Below are positions 16,510 to 26,715 of a stretch of DNA of 64,000 nucleotides, in pieces (within the stretch, counting starts at the first letter, position 1; the number at the start of each line of letters is the position of its first letter). The notes below the pieces were generated by a model that was not told where the DNA came from, ran no database searches, and was given only the letters and a program-made list of their open reading frames with translations. A program made the translations under genes and the position numbers. Origin of the DNA: Myxococcales bacterium (GTDB lineage Bacteria; Myxococcota_A; Polyangia; Haliangiales; Haliangiaceae); assembly GCA_947483555.1 (NCBI GenBank), contig CANKMW010000004.1:1-64000 (forward strand). The letters run 5' to 3'.

Positions 16510-17445
16510 ATGGACGCGCAGGTACTCAAGATCGTCGGGGCCGTGGCCGGGATCGGCGGCATCGCCCTGGCGCTGTTCTTCTGGCTGTTCCGCGACATCG
16601 TCCGCAAGAACATCTTCCCGAAGCTGACCACCGATCAGGCGTACAAGACGATCCGCCTGCTGATGATCCTGGCCACCGTCGTCGCGCTCGCCGGCATCGC
16701 GTCGTGGGCGTTCGCGGGGCCGGCCGTCAACAGCGCGCCGCGCACCGAACGCGTGATGACAGTGCAGCTCACCCGCGTCGGGTTCGAGACCCTGGCCCCT
16801 GCCGACGTGCTCGACGGTGCCGACCTCCCGGCCGGCGCCGGCAGCAGCGTCTCCGATCCGGCGCTCGATCGCGCGGCCGACCAGGTCGCCGCCTGGCTGA
16901 CCCAGCGTGGCGATCTCAGCCGCCACGAGTCGATCGCCGTGACCATCACACCGTCGGCGGATCCGGCCACGCCGCCGCGGGTCGAGGTCACGCCGGCCGT
17001 GAAATGGACCGCGTACACCGTGCAAGCCGGCAGCGGCGGCAAGCTCATCAAGGAGGTGGCGTCGTCATCGAGCGCCGCCGGCAACCCCAGCGGCTGGCAA
17101 CGCCCCGAGGGCGAGTGGAGCTTGCAGGTCGATCCGGCCGGCCACCGCCTGGTGACCATGGCCGGCGACGCCGCGGCGCCGGTGACCCTGCAGAGCGCGC
17201 GCACCGCGGTCGGCGTCGCGTTCGAGGACCGCGCCGGCACCCCGGAGCCGGTCGCCGGTCGGATCACGCTGCGGCTGGCCAGCGACGACCGCTTTCGGCT
17301 GGTCGACCTGCGCGGCCTCGCCGAGGCCCGCGAGCGCATGAAGTCGCTGTCGCCGATGGATCCGAGCACCAGCCGCGAGCAGATCTCGCTGCGCGAGAAC
17401 CTGGGGATCAAGTACTTCGTCACCACCAGCGTGCGGGTGAAGTGA
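16510..17445 (+). CDS. Membrane protein with two N-terminal TM helices
   Basis: 311 residues. Two hydrophobic helices, about 6-27 (IVGAVAGIGGIALALFFWLF) and about 50-69 (LLMILATVVALAGIASWAFA), are joined by a short basic loop. The remaining roughly 240 residues are a beta-rich, probably periplasmic or cytoplasmic domain with no recognised family. A TAGGAT box lies about 12 nt before the ATG. It follows the lipoprotein gene after 18 bp and precedes the amidotransferase gene by 76 bp. Confidence 0.65.
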   Translation: MDAQVLKIVGAVAGIGGIALALFFWLFRDIVRKNIFPKLTTDQAYKTIRLLMILATVVALAGIASWAFAGPAVNSAPRTERVMTVQLTRVGFETLAPADVLDGADLPAGAGSSVSDPALDRAADQVAAWLTQRGDLSRHESIAVTITPSADPATPPRVEVTPAVKWTAYTVQAGSGGKLIKEVASSSSAAGNPSGWQRPEGEWSLQVDPAGHRLVTMAGDAAAPVTLQSARTAVGVAFEDRAGTPEPVAGRITLRLASDDRFRLVDLRGLAEARERMKSLSPMDPSTSREQISLRENLGIKYFVTTSVRVK

Positions 17446-17521
17446 CGGAAGCGACGTCCGATGGCAGAACGTCCGATGACGATCTGACCTTCCTCTAGTA
17501 TGGTGCGCCGCGGACCTCGAC

Positions 17522-19456
17522 ATGTGCGGCATCTTCGGCATCCTGTGCGCACCTGACGCTCGTCTCGACGGCGATGCCGGGCGGGCGCTCGTCATCGCGC
17601 TCCTGCGCGCGTCCGAGACCCGTGGCCGCGAAGCCGTCGGGCTCGCGGTCCATGACGGGAGGCGCATCGACGTCCTCAAGCAGGGTGGCTCGGTCTCGGA
17701 CTTCCTCAAGAACCCGCGTCTGCAGGCCCTGCTCGACGGCGCGTTCGGCCCATCCGCGGCCGCGGTCAACGGCCACCGGCGCGCGCTGGCGATCACCGGC
17801 CACTCGCGGCTGGTGACCAACGGCTTCCAGTCCAACCAGGACAACAACCAGCCGGTGATCACGCACGGCGCGGTCGCGCTGCACAACGGCATCGTCGTCA
17901 ACGATCGCGCGCTGATGGCCCGCCACCCCGAGCTCGCGGTCCGCGGCGAGGTCGACACCGAGGTGCTGGCCGCGTTGCTTCGCCACCAGCTCGATCAGAG
18001 CGGCGACCTGGTCGCGGCCACGCGCGCGACCTTCGCCGAGATCGAGGGTTCGGCCTCGATCGCGATGATGTTCGACGATCGCGACGCGGTGCTGCTGGCG
18101 ACCAACACCGGCTCGCTGTTCCAGCTCGGCGATCCGAGCGCTGGCGTCATCGTGTTCGCCTCGGAGCGCTTCATCCTGCAGCGGCTGCTCGACGACGGCG
18201 CCGTGCCGGCCGGCACGATCGAGCAACTCCCGGCCGGCGACGGCATGGTGGTGCGGCTCGCCGATCTGACCCGGCACAGCTTCCACCTCGGCGGCCCGGC
18301 AGCGCCGCCGGCGGCGCCCGGCGACTTTCCCAGCCACGCCCGACTCGAGATCGTCGACCACTCCGCGACCCCGATCGGGCTGCGCCGTTGCGTGCGCTGC
18401 ATCCTCCCCGAGACCTATCCGTTCGTCGGCCTCGATGCCGCCGGCGTCTGTCACTTCTGCCGCACCTGGAAGACGATCCAGCCCCGGGGCGCCGAGGCGC
18501 TGCTGCGTGCGGTCGAGCCATATCGCTCGAAGGATGGTTCGCCCGACGTGATCCTGGCGCTCAGCGGCGGCCGCGACTCGTCGTACGGGCTGCACTACGT
18601 CAAGAAGGTGCTGGGGATGAACCCGGTCGCCTTCACCTACGACTGGGGCATGGTCACCGACCTCGCCCGTCGCAACCAGGCCCGGGTCTGCGGCAAGCTG
18701 GGCGTCGAGCACATCGTCCGGTCAGCGGACATCACGGCCAAGCGTCGATACGTGCGCAAGAACGTCGAGGCGTGGCTCAAGAAGCCCGAGCTCGGCATGG
18801 TCACGCTGTTCATGGCCGGCGACAAGGAGTTCTATTCGCACGCCCGCGCGCTGCGCAAGGAGACCGGCATCCAGCTGGTCATCTTCTGCACCGGCAACCT
18901 GATCGAGGACGCGCCCTACAAGACCGGGTTCATGGGCGTCGCGCAGGACGACCACGGCAACACGCTCACCGGCATGTCGCTGCGCAACAAGGTCGGCATG
19001 CTGCGCTACTTCGGGCGCAACTACCTGAGCAACCCGGCGTACCTCAACGAGTCGTTGCGCGACACCTTCAACTCCTTCTGGCAGACCTTCGTGGTCAAGG
19101 ACGACTTCCTCTACCTGTTCCACTACCTGCCGTGGAACGAGCGCGAGATCGTCTCGACCATTCGTGCCGAGTACGACTGGGAGGTCGAGACCGACACCAC
19201 CACGACCTGGCGGATCGGCGACGGCACCGCGGCGTTCTACAACTACATCTACCAGACCATCGCCGGCTTCACCGAGGACGACGTCATGCTGTCGAACATG
19301 GTCCGTGAGGGTCAGGTCGATCGCGACGAGGCGCTGCGCCGCTCGGCCGAGTACGCCCAGCCACGATGGCGGTCGATCCGCGACTACGCCCAGCTGGTCG
19401 GCTTCTCCGCCGAGGAGGCGCTGCAGATCATCAACGCGGCGCCCAAGCTCTACTGA
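17522..19456 (+). CDS. Class II glutaminase fused to N-acetyl sugar amidotransferase (WbpG/PseA-type)
   Basis: 644 residues, two enzymes in one chain. Residues 1 to about 250 are an Ntn-type glutamine amidotransferase: catalytic Cys2 (MCGIFG), GHSR (R96), HNG (121-123) and D145. Residues about 288-644 are an ATP-dependent sugar amidotransferase: paired zinc Cys motifs C290/C293 and C310/C313 and the PP-loop SGGRDSS (348-354). WbpG/PseA enzymes convert an N-acetyl group on a sugar to an acetamidino group, with ammonia normally supplied by separate HisH/HisF-like partners. Here the glutaminase is built in. It converges on the glycan operon with a 16-bp gap; a TAGTAT box lies 20 nt upstream of the start. 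The sugar substrate is unknown. Confidence 0.85.
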   Translation: MCGIFGILCAPDARLDGDAGRALVIALLRASETRGREAVGLAVHDGRRIDVLKQGGSVSDFLKNPRLQALLDGAFGPSAAAVNGHRRALAITGHSRLVTNGFQSNQDNNQPVITHGAVALHNGIVVNDRALMARHPELAVRGEVDTEVLAALLRHQLDQSGDLVAATRATFAEIEGSASIAMMFDDRDAVLLATNTGSLFQLGDPSAGVIVFASERFILQRLLDDGAVPAGTIEQLPAGDGMVVRLADLTRHSFHLGGPAAPPAAPGDFPSHARLEIVDHSATPIGLRRCVRCILPETYPFVGLDAAGVCHFCRTWKTIQPRGAEALLRAVEPYRSKDGSPDVILALSGGRDSSYGLHYVKKVLGMNPVAFTYDWGMVTDLARRNQARVCGKLGVEHIVRSADITAKRRYVRKNVEAWLKKPELGMVTLFMAGDKEFYSHARALRKETGIQLVIFCTGNLIEDAPYKTGFMGVAQDDHGNTLTGMSLRNKVGMLRYFGRNYLSNPAYLNESLRDTFNSFWQTFVVKDDFLYLFHYLPWNEREIVSTIRAEYDWEVETDTTTTWRIGDGTAAFYNYIYQTIAGFTEDDVMLSNMVREGQVDRDEALRRSAEYAQPRWRSIRDYAQLVGFSAEEALQIINAAPKLY

Positions 19457-19472
19457 GCCCGCGACGCGGTCG

Positions 19473-20318
19473 CTACCGACGCTCGGCGATCACGCGCATG
19501 GCGTCGTACAGGTTGATCGGTAGCCGCCCCGGCGGCACGAAGCGGCGCACCAGGGCCTGACCGCCGAGGTAACGAGTCGCCTGGTAGGCGACCAGGGCCA
19601 GCGGCACGAATTTCCACGGATGTTCGACGGTGTGGACCCGGAAGCCGTGACGCTCGAGCAGCGCCCGGACCGTGCGGGTCGAGAAGAACCACAGGTGCTG
19701 CGGCGGCGTCATCAGGCGCCAGCGACGGCCCATCGCCCGCGCCAGGACCGATCCGTAGTCGCCGGTCGTGATCACGAGCTGCGCACCCGGCCGCATGGCG
19801 GCGTGCAGGTCATCGAGCGTCTGGCCGGGGTCGCGCATGTGTTCGAGCACGTCGAGCATCACCGCCGCATCGAAGGGGCCGCGCGAAGCGAGAAACTCCG
19901 GGGTCGCGTCGCGAACGACGAGGTGGCCGCGGTCGGCGCACGCCGCCCGCGCGTGATCCGAGATCTCGACACCGCACACCTCGAACGCGACGCGAGCCTC
20001 GTCGAGGAAGAAGCCGTACGCACAACCGAGCTCGACCAGACGACCGCGATCGACGTGGCGGGTCAGCGCCGCGAGGATGCGCCGGAACTCGTGGCGCAAC
20101 TCGTCGCCGCTGCCGAGGTAGTCGGCATAGCCGTCGGGGTGACCGCCCTGGAAGTACGCATCGGTGTAGATCGAGGCCGGATCGAAGCCGGCCGGCAGCA
20201 CGGTCCGCGCCAGGCCGCACGCACACGCGACGATGGCGAAGCCGTTGACCTCGTACAGCGGCGTCGCCGCGTGGCGGTCGCACGCGATGCAGACGTCGAG
20301 GCTCGCCGGTTCGGTCAT
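19473..20318 (-). CDS. Class I SAM-dependent methyltransferase (glycan locus)
   Basis: 281 residues. The N-terminus has a CxxC pair (VCIACDRH) and a second Cys pair (CACG), then the SAM motif LVELGCAYGFFLDEA at about residue 110, VCGVEISDHAR, and MLDVLEHMRDPGQTL at about 170. This is a Methyltransf_23-like enzyme with an N-terminal zinc-ribbon-like element, common in O-antigen and exopolysaccharide loci. The ATG overlaps the TGA of the upstream glycosyltransferase (ATGA). It is the last gene of the reverse-strand operon. The likely target is a sugar, but this is inferred from context. Confidence 0.82.
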   Translation of the reverse strand: MTEPASLDVCIACDRHAATPLYEVNGFAIVACACGLARTVLPAGFDPASIYTDAYFQGGHPDGYADYLGSGDELRHEFRRILAALTRHVDRGRLVELGCAYGFFLDEARVAFEVCGVEISDHARAACADRGHLVVRDATPEFLASRGPFDAAVMLDVLEHMRDPGQTLDDLHAAMRPGAQLVITTGDYGSVLARAMGRRWRLMTPPQHLWFFSTRTVRALLERHGFRVHTVEHPWKFVPLALVAYQATRYLGGQALVRRFVPPGRLPINLYDAMRVIAERR

Positions 20319-21150
20319 GGTCGCGTCCTCAGGAGCACGGCTCTCCCGAACCCCATCGCCCGGTAGATGCTCACGATCGCCAGCTTCTTGGCCTGCATGC
20401 GCGCCCGGGTCCACGAGCCGGCGTGTCCGTAACGAGCGGCGATCGCCGTGGCTTGATCGACCTGCTTGCCGAACCCCGCGCCGCTCTTGCTGGTCTCGTA
20501 CCAGCGGAAGCAGGCCAGCTCCTCGTCGATGTAGATCGGCGCGCCGCGGTCGGCGAGGCTCAGGAACAGGGCGTAGTCGAAGGCGAGATCGAACTGCGGA
20601 TCGAGGTAGCCGATCTCGGTGTGGACCGAGCGGCGCCAGAAGGCGGTCATCTGGCTGATGTAGTTCTCGGTCAGCAGGTTCGAGAACGAATGGTTGCGGG
20701 CCCGGTAGTGCTTGTAGAAGCTGACCCAGCGCCGGACCGGCGCGTCGTGCTCGTCGATGATGCGGCAGCGGCCGTGGACCCACTCGACGCCAGGGTTGGC
20801 GGCGAAGGCCGCGGCGACGCGAGCCAGGGCGCCCGGCAGCAGCACGTCGTCGCTGTTGAGCCAGCCGACCACGTCACCAGTGGCGGCGCGCAGACCCTTG
20901 TTGATGGCGTCGACCTGACCGTGGTCGCGCGCGCTGGTCCAGGCGACGCGGTCGCCGTAGCTCTCGAGGATCTCGACGGTGCCGTCGGTGCTGCCGCCGT
21001 CGAGCACGCGGTACTCGAGCTCGAAGTTGCCGGTCTGCTCGAGGACGCTGTCGATGGTGCGGCGGATGTAGGCCGCCTGGTTGTACGACGGCGTGACCAG
21101 CGAGATGCGGAGGCGGGGCACGGCGGTGGCACTCACATCGCTCACGGCCA

Positions 21151-21151
<1 letters not shown>
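20315..21151 (-). CDS. GT2 family glycosyltransferase
   Basis: 278 residues. N-terminal GT-A signature ISLVTPSYNQAAYIRRTIDS, then YRVLDGGSTDGTVEIL and GWLNSDDVLLPGAL with the nucleotide-binding DD at about residue 100. The C-terminal half contains FDYALFLSL and a helical tail. It should transfer a sugar from a nucleotide donor during glycan assembly in the cytoplasm. Both ends overlap neighbours by 4 bp, so it is coupled to gmd upstream and the methyltransferase downstream. Donor and acceptor are unknown. Confidence 0.9.
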
Positions 21152-22155
<1,004 letters not shown>

Positions 22156-22180
22156 GGCAAACACGTCCGATGAACGCAGA

Positions 22181-22186
22181 ACGGTA
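22181..22186 (-). promoter_or_regulatory. -10-like box (TACCGT) upstream of gmd
   Basis: On the reverse strand TACCGT lies 25 nt before the gmd ATG and sits in the same GCTACCGT context as the box before queE at 62737. It would let gmd be transcribed independently of the genes upstream of the palindromic repeat. Confidence 0.3.
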
Positions 22187-22518
22187 GCCGAATTCCCGTT
22201 CGCCCTGACTGATCGAGATGATCCAAGACCCGGTCGTCCTGAGCGATGGCCGAGCGCCAGCGAGGCCGAGTCGAAGGACGCACTCCGTCAGAATGCGCCC
22301 TTCGACTCGGCCGCTTCGCGTCCTCGCTCAGGGCGACCGGATGGTGGAAGTGATCGGCTTGACTGCGGTTGTCGCGATGACTGCCGACGCAACGATGTGA
22401 TGAACCGAGCTCGCTCAGGACGAACGGGGGCGGAGCGACCAACGGGAGGGAACCGACTGTTGTCGCCAGCGTGCCGTCGATCGTCATGATGATCTTGCCG
22501 TCGCTACGCATCGCGTCC
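22187..22518. other. Intra-operon gap with palindromic repeat
   Basis: No gene. It holds the full paired repeat and a further half-arm at 22407-22422 (GAGCTCGCTCAGGACG). The interval separates fcl and gmd, which are on the same strand and belong to one pathway, and interrupts an otherwise overlapping gene string. Confidence 0.6.
22236..22334. repeat. Paired-arm palindromic intergenic repeat (BIME-like)
   Basis: Left arm 22236-22279 (GTCCTGAGCGATGGCC ... GAGTCGAAGGACG) and inverted right arm 22297-22334 (GCCCTTCGACTCGGCC ... CTCGCTCAGGGC). The spacer CACTCCGTCAGAATGC matches the spacer of the 1-97 copy in its ends, so the pair is inherited as a unit. Confidence 0.8.
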
Positions 22519-23478
22519 TCATGCCTCCGTGGGTCCCTGCCGCCGGTGCTCGGCGTACCACGCCACGGTCTGCCGCAGGCCGTCGGCGAGCGCGGTCCGG
22601 GCCACGAAGCCGAACCGCTCGCGGGCCCGCGACACATCGAGGCGGCGGCGCGGCTGGCCGTTGGGCTGCGAGGTGTCCCACACGAAGCGGCCGGTGAAGC
22701 CGGTGGCCTCGGCGATGAGCCGCGCCAGATCGGCGATCGAGATCTCCTCGCCGCTGCCGAGGTTGACCGGATCGGGCGAGTCGTAGAGCTCGGCGCCGAG
22801 CATCATGGCCTCGGCGGCGTCCTCGACGTAGAGGAACTCGCGGGTCGGCGAGCCGTCGCCCCACAGCGTGACCTCGTCCTGGCCGTGGTCGCGCGCGGCC
22901 AGACACTTGCGGATCATGGCCGGGATGACGTGCGACGTGCGCAGCTCGAAGTTGTCGCGCGGGCCGTAGAGGTTGACCGGGAACAGCACGATGCTGGCCA
23001 GGCCGTACTGCTCGCGGTAGGCCTGCGCCTGCACCAGCAGCAGGCGCTTGGCGACCCCGTACGGCGCGTTGGTCTCCTCCGGATACCCGTTCCAGAGATC
23101 GTCCTCGCGGAATGGCACCGGCGCGAACTTGGGGTAGGCGCAGATGGTGCCGGCGACGATGGTCTTGGCGATGCCGGCCAGCCGGCACTCCTCGAGCAGC
23201 TGCAGCCCCATCATCGCGTTCTCGAACACGAACAGGCCCGGGTTGTCGCGGTTGGCGCCGATGCCGCCGACCCGCGCCGCCAGGTGGAAGACCACGTCGG
23301 GCCGGCTGTCGGCGATGACCCGCTTGCACGCCGCCCGATCGACGAGGTCGTAGTCGCGGCTGCGGGCCACGAACACCTCGGCGCCCTGGCGGCGCAGCCC
23401 GTCGACCAGGAAGCTGCCGAAGAAGCCGGCGCCTCCGGTCACGAGGACCCGCTTGCCTGTCCAGTGGGCGGCGGTCAC
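22519..23478 (-). CDS. fcl: GDP-L-fucose synthase / NAD-dependent epimerase
   Basis: 319 residues. Rossmann motif [18 protein letters not shown] (about 10-27), [17 protein letters not shown] typical of GDP-fucose synthetase, and catalytic NAPYGVAKR (YxxxK). It would epimerise and reduce the Gmd product to GDP-L-fucose. The long DD-loop of canonical Fcl is partly altered ([12 protein letters not shown]), so a related C4 reductase/epimerase is possible. The start is a GTG overlapping the TGA of the methyltransferase at 23475 (GTGA). The open frame upstream is a shadow. Confidence 0.85.
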   Translation of the reverse strand: MTAAHWTGKRVLVTGGAGFFGSFLVDGLRRQGAEVFVARSRDYDLVDRAACKRVIADSRPDVVFHLAARVGGIGANRDNPGLFVFENAMMGLQLLEECRLAGIAKTIVAGTICAYPKFAPVPFREDDLWNGYPEETNAPYGVAKRLLLVQAQAYREQYGLASIVLFPVNLYGPRDNFELRTSHVIPAMIRKCLAARDHGQDEVTLWGDGSPTREFLYVEDAAEAMMLGAELYDSPDPVNLGSGEEISIADLARLIAEATGFTGRFVWDTSQPNGQPRRRLDVSRARERFGFVARTALADGLRQTVAWYAEHRRQGPTEA

Positions 23479-24377
23479 GGCGTCGCCTCTCGTACCACGA
23501 GCTTGAGGATGGCGTCGCCCGGGGCGCGGATCACCCGCGGGATCGCCGGCGCGGGCGCGCTGATCGTGAAGCGGCTCGACAGGAAAGGGAAGCTGGCGCC
23601 GGCGAAGCCGACCGCGACCGGGAAGCGCGGCTGCAGCCGCATCAGCGGGTGCGACGGCCACTCGCAGATCGTGCAGCTGTCGAGCCGCAAGCGCGGCGCG
23701 ACGGCGTCGGTGAGGGCGCGCAGCGTGTCCGGATCGTAGACCCGCTGGAAGAACGCGCCCCGCTCGTCGCTGGAGGTGCGACCGTACATCGCGGTCGGCA
23801 GATACTCGGAGCGCGCGGCGGCATCGACCGGGACCGAGACCACGACGCAGCCGCCGGGCCGGACCACCTCGGCCAGGCGTTCGAGCACCAGGCGATCGCC
23901 GCCCGGATCGGGCTCGACGTGCTCAATCACCGACATCGAGAACGCGCCATCGAACAGCCGCCCGGGAGGACGCAGCTCGGGCGCGGCCGCCTCGCGCCCG
24001 TCGGCGACCGCGAGGCGCAGCCGGGCCGCCGCGTCCACTGACAGGCCGCCTCGCAGGGCCTGGGCCTCGTCGATCGCCGGCTTCCAGATGTCGGTGGCGA
24101 CCACGGTGGCGCGAGTCTGCGCCGCCAGCAGGAGCGAGAACAGCTTCGGCGAGCTGACGTCGTAGAGCCAGGTCGCCGGATCGTCGAGGTCGAGCGCGCC
24201 GGCGAGCAGCTCGCGGCACAGCGCGTACTCGGGGTAGCGCGACGGCGCGGTCAGCGGCCGCACGAACGCACCCACCGCCGGGCGCAGGCCGGCCTGGCCG
24301 AGCGTGCCGGCGCGCAGCGAGCGCCAGGCCAGGCGCTGGCCGTCCGCGAACCATCGCAGGGCAAGGCCGATGCGCAT
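23475..24377 (-). CDS. SAM-dependent methyltransferase-like protein
   Basis: 300 residues. N-terminal helices with several Arg/Trp, then [17 protein letters not shown] and [20 protein letters not shown] (motif II/acidic loop), and [15 protein letters not shown] before the last strands. The glycine loop of motif I is degenerate ([15 protein letters not shown]), which is unusual for an active class I enzyme but known in glycan-locus members. It begins 8 nt after the stop of the upstream C-methyltransferase and overlaps fcl by 4 bp. Its substrate is probably a sugar or lipid-linked glycan. Confidence 0.75.
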   Translation of the reverse strand: MRIGLALRWFADGQRLAWRSLRAGTLGQAGLRPAVGAFVRPLTAPSRYPEYALCRELLAGALDLDDPATWLYDVSSPKLFSLLLAAQTRATVVATDIWKPAIDEAQALRGGLSVDAAARLRLAVADGREAAAPELRPPGRLFDGAFSMSVIEHVEPDPGGDRLVLERLAEVVRPGGCVVVSVPVDAAARSEYLPTAMYGRTSSDERGAFFQRVYDPDTLRALTDAVAPRLRLDSCTICEWPSHPLMRLQPRFPVAVGFAGASFPFLSSRFTISAPAPAIPRVIRAPGDAILKLVVREATP

Positions 24378-24385
24378 GGCGTCGG

Positions 24386-25648
24386 TCAGAGGACCTCGAG
24401 AGTCGGCAGCGGGAACACGAACCGCGACGCACCCTGCAGCGACGCCCGTTTGCGGGCGAAGGTGTCGCGGAAGTGCCACGGCAACACGACGAGATAGTCG
24501 GGGGCGCGCGCGATCAGCTCCGCTTCCGGGACGATCGGGATCAGCGTGCCGGGCGTGAAGCCGCCGAACTTCTCCTCGTTGACCTCGCCGACCGCGATGA
24601 TGTCGTCGGGGCCGAGGCCGCAGTACTGCAGGATGACGTTGCCCTTGGTCGAGGCGCCGAGCGCAGCGACGGTCTTGCCGGCCGCCCTGGCCTCGGCCAT
24701 GAAGCCGCGCAGGGCATCGCGGCTCGCGGTCACGCGGTCGGCGAACGCGGCGTAGAGCGCGAGGCCATCGACGCCGAGCGCCTGCTCCTCGGCGACGAGG
24801 CGGGCGACGTCGGGGCTGGCGGGATGAGCGCTGGCGGCCTTGGCCACCATCACCGAGAAGCTGCCGCCGTTGATGTCGTTGAGCTCGACGTCGATGATGC
24901 GGAAGCCGGTGTCGCGCGCCATGCGCAGGATGATCGACAGCGAGTAGTACTCGATGTGCTCCTGGCAGATGGTGTCGTAGGCGTTGCGCTCGAGCATGAG
25001 CGGCAGGTAGCTCTGCTCGAAGACCCAGACCCCGTCGTCGGCGAGCACGCCGTGCACCGCGCGCATGAACGCGAGCGGGTCCTCGAGGTCGTAGAACATC
25101 GCGAACGACGTCACCACCGCGGCCTGGCGCGCGCCGGCCAGGGTCCGGAAGGCCCGCTCGCTGAACAGCTCGGTGCCGACCTTGACGTCGGCCGGGTAGT
25201 AGTGCCGGAACTTGGCCGCGGTCGGATCGATGCCGAGCCGCTCGAAGCGGCCGGCCGGGTACGCCGACAGCGTGGTGCCATCGTTGCTGCCGATGTCGAG
25301 GACGATGGCGCCGTCGGGGACCGCGACCCGGGCCAGGATGCGCTCGACCTTGCCGCGCAGGTGGCTGACCATCGACGCGTTGAGGCCCGAGCGATAGCCG
25401 TAGTTGTCGCCGTACATCTGCTCGGCGGCGTACGAGTGCCGGAGCTGGACCAGGCCGCAGGCGTCGCCGCCGCCGCTCGCCGGCCCGTGGCACTTGACCA
25501 GCTCGAGCGGGCCGACCCCGACCGCCTCGTCGCGGCGGCGCGGAAACACGCCGGTGAGCGCCTGCTGGCCCAGATCGAGCAAGGGCTCGAGGTGAGTGTT
25601 GCCGCATACGCGGCAGCGCTCGATGCGCTGGTAGATGGGAGCGGTCAT
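24386..25648 (-). CDS. NDP-sugar C-methyltransferase (TylC3/NovU type)
   Basis: 420 residues with the three-part layout of this family: an N-terminal zinc domain (CRVCG at about 12-16 and later KCHGP...ACGLVQL), a SAM domain (VLDIGSNDGTTLSAYP, about residue 118), and a C-terminal domain with GASTKGNVILQYCG. The diagnostic ICQEHIEYYSLS segment carries the catalytic His/Glu region. Known members add a methyl carbon next to the keto group of NDP-4-keto-6-deoxy sugars, giving branched sugars. In this locus the 4-keto sugar could come from Gmd, which is an inference. It is coupled by ATGA to the dehydratase-like gene. Confidence 0.9.
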   Translation of the reverse strand: MTAPIYQRIERCRVCGNTHLEPLLDLGQQALTGVFPRRRDEAVGVGPLELVKCHGPASGGGDACGLVQLRHSYAAEQMYGDNYGYRSGLNASMVSHLRGKVERILARVAVPDGAIVLDIGSNDGTTLSAYPAGRFERLGIDPTAAKFRHYYPADVKVGTELFSERAFRTLAGARQAAVVTSFAMFYDLEDPLAFMRAVHGVLADDGVWVFEQSYLPLMLERNAYDTICQEHIEYYSLSIILRMARDTGFRIIDVELNDINGGSFSVMVAKAASAHPASPDVARLVAEEQALGVDGLALYAAFADRVTASRDALRGFMAEARAAGKTVAALGASTKGNVILQYCGLGPDDIIAVGEVNEEKFGGFTPGTLIPIVPEAELIARAPDYLVVLPWHFRDTFARKRASLQGASRFVFPLPTLEVL

Positions 25649-26610
25649 GGCGGGCTGCCCTCGGATAGCAGGAGACGGTCGGCGTCGACAAGGCTCCCGA
25701 TCAACTGAGCGAAGTCCAGGGTCGGGACCCAGCCCAGCTCGGCGCCGGCCCGGGCCGGGTTGCCGACCCGGCGCACCGACTCGGCGGGGCGGACCAGCTG
25801 CTCGTCGACGGCGACGTGGTCGCGCCAGTCGAGGCCGACGTGGGCGAAGGCGGCGGTGCAGACGTCACCCACGGTGTGCGGCACGCCGGTGGCGATGACG
25901 TAGTCGCGGGGCACGGCGGCGGCCAGCATGCGCCGCATCGCCTCGACGGTGTCGGCGGCGTGGCCCCAGTCACGGACGGCGGCAAGATCGCCGAGCGCCA
26001 CCTTGCCCGGCAGCCCGGCGGCGGCGCGCGCGGCGGCCTGCGCCACCTTGCGGACCAGGAAGTGCGGCGGCCGGCGCGGGCTCTCGTGCGGATAGAGGAT
26101 GGCCGAGCACGCGAAGATGCCGTGGCCGTGCCGGTAGGCGGCGACCAGGTGATCGGCGAACGCCTTGGCGGCGCCGTACGCGTTGAGCGGCGCGCGCGGC
26201 GTATGCTCGTCCTGCGGACTGGTGGTGGCGCCGGCGAAGACCTCCGAGGACGAAGCCTGGCAGAAGCGAGTCCGGGGCGAATGGCGACGGATGGCCTCGA
26301 GCAGGCGGGCGACGGCGACGCCGTTGATGTCGGCGGTGGCCAGCGGGTCGTCGAACAGCTGCGCGCTCGAGGCCCGCGCGGCCAGGTTGTAGAGCTCGTC
26401 GGGCTGGTGGGCGCGGAGGAGATCGTCGAGGGCGGCGGCCGAGCCGAGGTCGACCGCGACCAGCGGGACGCGGACGCCGCCAGCGTCGAGCTCACCGGCG
26501 GCGTCGCGGCGGTGCGTGGTGCCGATGACGGTGTAGCCGAGCCCGAGCAGGCGCTCGGCCAGGTAGGTGCCGTCCTGGCCGGAGATGCCGGTGATGACCG
26601 CCGTGGGCAT
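25645..26610 (-). CDS. GDP-mannose 4,6-dehydratase-like SDR (second copy)
   Basis: 321 residues. VITGISGQDGTYLAERLLG is the Gmd-type Rossmann motif; SSSEVFAG, LNAYGAAK (YxxxK) and YPHESPRR are the matching catalytic and family segments. It lacks the RRSSSFNT cofactor loop and roughly 15 nearby residues present in the copy at 21151, so it may be an RMD-type reductase or act on another nucleotide sugar. It is the first gene of the reverse-strand operon. I chose MPTAVITG at 26610; an ATG at 26634 is also in frame and neither has a clear ribosome site. Confidence 0.82.
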   Translation of the reverse strand: MPTAVITGISGQDGTYLAERLLGLGYTVIGTTHRRDAAGELDAGGVRVPLVAVDLGSAAALDDLLRAHQPDELYNLAARASSAQLFDDPLATADINGVAVARLLEAIRRHSPRTRFCQASSSEVFAGATTSPQDEHTPRAPLNAYGAAKAFADHLVAAYRHGHGIFACSAILYPHESPRRPPHFLVRKVAQAAARAAAGLPGKVALGDLAAVRDWGHAADTVEAMRRMLAAAVPRDYVIATGVPHTVGDVCTAAFAHVGLDWRDHVAVDEQLVRPAESVRRVGNPARAGAELGWVPTLDFAQLIGSLVDADRLLLSEGSPP

Positions 26611-26693
26611 ACGAGAGGCGAAGGTGTATCGCATCCCGGCGGCGGGTGGCGGAAGCGGGTGACCGGGCGGGAGCAGAACGACGGACGGGGCGC

Positions 26694-26715
26694 GTCCTTC
26701 GACCTCGGGCTCGCG
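26694..26715. repeat. Degenerate half-arm of the dispersed palindromic repeat
   Basis: GTCCTTCGACCTCGGGCTCGCG matches the outer part of the arm with one inserted base relative to GTCCTTCGACTCGGC. No partner arm is visible. Confidence 0.5.
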
